Below are positions 6,379-7,920 of a DNA stretch of 7,920 bases, in pieces. Made by a program: the position numbers and the translations under genes. The stretch covers positions 1 through 7,920 of the forward strand of contig SLLY01000064.1 in NCBI GenBank assembly GCA_007133845.1, read 5' to 3'. Under the pieces are notes generated by a model. It was not told where the DNA came from. It did not search any database and worked only from the letters and a program-made list of their open reading frames with translations. The stretch is from Candidatus Woesearchaeota archaeon (GTDB lineage Archaea > Nanobdellota > Nanobdellia > CSSed11-243R1). Position 1 is the first letter of the stretch. Each line of letters begins with the position of its first letter.

Positions 6379-6880
6379 TTGGGCTCAGAGGGCGAGTTTA
6401 ATCCCTTTATGGCCAAAAACTCAAAGAGCCAGCCCAACCACAAATGGGAATACTCACCAAGACTTCACTAAACTTGGTTGATGAATCTTGTGTAAAGTTC
6501 AAGGCCCCTCCAACACAAAATTTGGGTTGTTTTCAACCAGAGGTTTTATGATTGTCTCGCTTTTCAGTCCTCTGAAATGCCCATTGGAAATTAATCCTAT
6601 AGACTGATGCAACCCCAAGTAACAATGCACAAGGCACTGAAACATTGAAAGTCACTTCGGGCTCGGTGAAGAAGGTTTTTGTTTGAATCAATTTACCCGG
6701 AGGCAAAGTCCAATTCAAACAATCTGCTTCTTGCAGATTTCAATGATTTCATCCAAAGTTTTTAAACAAAAATTCTAAGTCCCGTTTTTTGTCTAAAAAT
6801 GGACTTTTTTACATTGGATAAGAGGTCATTAAAAACCTGCGCCATAAGGTCCATCGAATTGCCCATCTATTGGGATAAAA
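6379..6880. ncRNA. Candidate structured RNA in a GC-elevated intergenic stretch
   Basis: About 500 bases without a credible gene, visibly richer in G and C (around 40% by eye) than the genes on both sides. All frames have frequent stops. It holds many local inverted repeats: TTGGGCT/AGCCCAA (6379-6385/6431-6437) enclosing GAGTTT/AAACTC (6394-6399/6417-6422); ACCAAG/CTTGGT (6456-6461/6473-6478); TTGTGT/ACACAA (6488-6493/6513-6518); GGTTG-TTTT-CAACC (6525-6538); TTTCAG-TCCT-CTGAAA (6562-6577) extended by GC/GC past a T-T mismatch; GTTTGAAT/ATTCAAAC (6681-6688/6713-6720); AATCTGC-TTCTT-GCAGATT (6721-6739); and AAGTCC/GGACTT (6777-6782/6801-6806) enclosing TTTTT/AAAAA. A few 6-base pairings are expected by chance, so this is enrichment, not proof. 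I could not match it to RNase P RNA, SRP RNA, rRNA or tRNA. The strand is undecided; T runs at 6941-6953 would fit the end of a plus-strand RNA. It could instead be decayed foreign DNA. Confidence 0.35.
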
Positions 6881-6944
6881 TATAAGGCATTAATAATTTA
6901 AAAATGTTTCTTTTTAATCATTTTGTAAAATTTTAAAATATTTT
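6881..6944. other. A/T-rich spacer with T runs
   Basis: Almost purely A and T. It contains TTTCTTTTT (6907-6915) and leads into T6-A-T6 (6941-6953), which partly encodes the last lysines of the next minus-strand gene. It may end transcription in the plus direction. A TATA-like minus-strand string (CTTATATTTTATC, plus 6877-6889) could start a minus-strand RNA near 6855. Neither signal is firm. Confidence 0.25.
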
Positions 6945-7526
6945 TTATTTTTTATAAACATATTCAGAATCAATATTTTCAAAATTTAATAATTCATACC
7001 CTTTAATATTAAACATATTCACAGCCAAATCAAATTCAACAATCGATAAATCAATATTTGCAGAAATGAGTTCGGATTCATCAATTAAATAATAAATAAT
7101 GTCTTTGTTATTCATTCTTTCAGCATATTCATCTTCATCTAAATATTTTTCTAAATTTTCAACAACACTTTCATCTTTTTTAATATTGTTTAATTCATTC
7201 AAATATTCTAGTTTATTTCTAAGCTCTTCTAGATAACCATATCTCTCTTTAAACTCATATACTTTATTATTTATTTCAGAAATACGTTCACTAGATAGAA
7301 TATTACGACATTCTTCGTCCATTTTTATTATTTTATCATAAGATTCATCTGATAATTCTTTATTATGTTCCATGATTTTAGTAATTTCGTTTATTTTTTC
7401 TACCAGTTTTTTCTCATCTTTTTCAAAATCATTATAGAATTTTTCAAAATCTTGATTGAACTTATCATGAACTTCTATAGAATGGATAAGTGCGTTTACA
7501 TATGTTTCATAATTTAGACTTTCCAT
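6945..7526 (-). CDS. Acidic, coiled-coil-like protein, unknown function
   Basis: A 193-residue protein I do not recognise, very rich in Glu, Lys, Asn, Asp and Ile and with almost no Gly or Pro. Residues about 20-110 look like long helices with coiled-coil character (FNQDFEKFYNDFEKDEKK, VEKINEITKIMEHNKEL, ISEINNKVYEFKERYGYLEELRNKLEYL). The C-terminal part (about 135-190) is more mixed, with DIIYYLIDESELISANIDL and a hydrophobic VEFDLAVNMFNIKGYELL, possibly a small folded domain. There is no signal peptide or transmembrane segment, so it should be cytoplasmic. ATG 7526 has a consensus TATA box 29-36 bases upstream, giving a leader of a few bases at most, and a palindrome between the two. It follows a basic protein on the same strand; an acidic/basic pair might interact, which is speculation. 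It is the most A/T-rich coding stretch of the window. Confidence 0.65.
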   Translation of the reverse strand: MESLNYETYVNALIHSIEVHDKFNQDFEKFYNDFEKDEKKLVEKINEITKIMEHNKELSDESYDKIIKMDEECRNILSSERISEINNKVYEFKERYGYLEELRNKLEYLNELNNIKKDESVVENLEKYLDEDEYAERMNNKDIIYYLIDESELISANIDLSIVEFDLAVNMFNIKGYELLNFENIDSEYVYKK

Positions 7527-7533
7527 AATATCT

Positions 7534-7550
7534 TAACTACTAAATAGTTA
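7534..7550 (-). repeat. Perfect inverted repeat between TATA box and start codon, candidate operator
   Basis: TAACTA and TAGTTA (7534-7539 and 7545-7550) are perfect 6-base arms around a 5-base spacer, CTAAA. The repeat sits between the TATA box and the ATG at 7526, where a bound dimeric repressor would block polymerase in archaea. The arms are A/T-rich, so chance is possible. Confidence 0.35.
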
Positions 7551-7554
7551 CATA

Positions 7555-7562
7555 TATATAAA
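7555..7562 (-). promoter_or_regulatory. TATA box of the coiled-coil gene
   Basis: On the minus strand this reads TTTATATA, the archaeal consensus, in the context AAGTTTATATATATG. Transcription would start near 7532, leaving a leader of only a few bases before the ATG at 7526. It is the clearest promoter in the window and shows that this gene need not depend on the gene upstream. Confidence 0.6.
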
Positions 7563-7570
7563 CTTTTCTT

Positions 7571-7920
7571 TTAAGAGTAGATTGCTTTAGCATACATCTT
7601 TAATTTTTCAATTCTTGTTTTTTTATCTAAATTCATATCTTTTATTTTTTCATAAGCTTTAATAACTCTATTAATCTTTCTTCTGAAGATAGATACTATA
7701 TATTTTTGTTTGTGAAAAATACTTGCTATTTGATTTTCTAAACCCATAACTATTGCTTTATCCTTTTTTTCAAATTGTCTTTTTTTATCATATTTCCTAA
7801 GTTTATTCATTTTTGATTTAAATTTTTCGTGTAATTGTTTGAAATTTAATGATGTATCTCCTATATCTACTCTAAAATTAGATATAGATTGTGATTCTTT
7901 TATTATGTTATTTCTAATCA
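7571..7920 (-). CDS. Basic protein of unknown function, 5' end outside the window
   Basis: The reading frame is open from the window edge to the TAA at 7571, so at least 116 residues are present and the start is missing. An in-frame ATG at 7810 would give a 79-residue protein, but there is no good ribosome site before it and the frame above it stays open for 36 codons with similar composition (for example SISNFRVDIGDTSLNFKQLH). I therefore treat it as internal. The C-terminal part is strongly basic and helical (NKLRKYDKKRQFEKKDK, then FRRKINRVIKAYEKIKDM, and KKTRIEKLKMYAKAIYS at the end), which would suit binding to nucleic acid or to an acidic partner. I recognise no family. It ends 44 bases before the acidic coiled-coil gene on the same strand. 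Confidence 0.55.
   Translation of the reverse strand, partial: IRNNIIKESQSISNFRVDIGDTSLNFKQLHEKFKSKMNKLRKYDKKRQFEKKDKAIVMGLENQIASIFHKQKYIVSIFRRKINRVIKAYEKIKDMNLDKKTRIEKLKMYAKAIYS

Noticed and set aside
6408..6548. Plus-strand open stretch of about 47 codons, and a 20-codon ATG frame near 6408
   Set aside because: Ends at TGA with further stops soon after in the same frame. It could be a decayed gene, but I see no family match.
6533..6718. 61-codon open frame on the minus strand within the GC-elevated stretch
   Set aside because: No ribosome site, no recognisable motif, and a length expected by chance at this composition; hairpin arms run through it.
6379..6880. RNase P RNA, SRP RNA, tRNA, 5S or other rRNA in the structured stretch
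   Set aside because: I looked for the conserved RNase P blocks, the SRP helix 8 loop, T-loop and anticodon patterns and the 5S core on both strands. The closest, GAGGCAAAGTCC at 6700-6711, has an extra base and no matching partner region.
6371..6900. Transposon remnant or small inverted-repeat element
   Set aside because: No convincing terminal inverted repeats or target duplication found at the edges of the block; only a 5-base TGGGC/GCCCA pairing.
1..7920. CRISPR array, integrase, toxin-antitoxin pair or restriction-modification genes
   Set aside because: No regularly spaced direct repeats and no recognisable catalytic motifs of these systems anywhere in the window. The acidic/basic protein pair at 6945-7920 is too weak a basis for a toxin-antitoxin call.

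Overview
The window is AT-rich (roughly 28-30% GC by eye) and looks archaeal. The indicators are an archaeal-type SepF, a single-domain ZPR1 zinc-finger protein, a presenilin-like membrane aspartyl protease, a CDKAL1/MtaB-like tRNA methylthiotransferase, and an archaeal-type threonyl-tRNA synthetase with the archaea-specific editing domain. Shine-Dalgarno sites of the GGTGAT type and TATA-like boxes placed about 26-30 bases before start codons agree with this. Compact spacing and streamlined proteins would fit a DPANN-type archaeon or another reduced lineage, but that placement is inference.

Layout. (1) 37-1164, plus strand: sepF, zpr1 (overlapping sepF by 20 bases) and a 67-residue membrane-anchored, lysine-tailed protein. 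(2) 1165-3765, minus strand: a tight three-gene operon, read in the order tRNA methylthiotransferase, AAA-like ATPase, presenilin-like protease. It converges on group 1 with no gap. (3) 3845-5774, plus strand: threonyl-tRNA synthetase catalytic subunit, then one base later a stand-alone ThrRS editing domain. (4) 5771-6331, minus strand: an unknown polytopic membrane protein whose stop codon overlaps that of the editing gene. (5) 6332-6944: a 613-base stretch with no credible gene. Its middle (about 6379-6880) has clearly higher GC than its surroundings and many local inverted repeats, so it is a candidate structured RNA. (6) 6945-7920, minus strand: a coiled-coil-like protein with its own strong TATA box and a palindrome next to the start, and a basic protein that runs off the window edge.

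Groups 1-3 are housekeeping: FtsZ-ring anchoring, elongation-factor folding, tRNA modification, and charging and proofreading of tRNA-Thr. The most distinctive observation is the split ThrRS. The editing domain, normally the N-terminus of archaeal ThrRS, is encoded as a separate 136-residue protein downstream of the catalytic gene, so the domain order is inverted and the proteins are probably made by coupled translation. Groups 5-6 look like accessory sequence and contain what I cannot identify. I found no tRNA, rRNA, CRISPR array or transposase.
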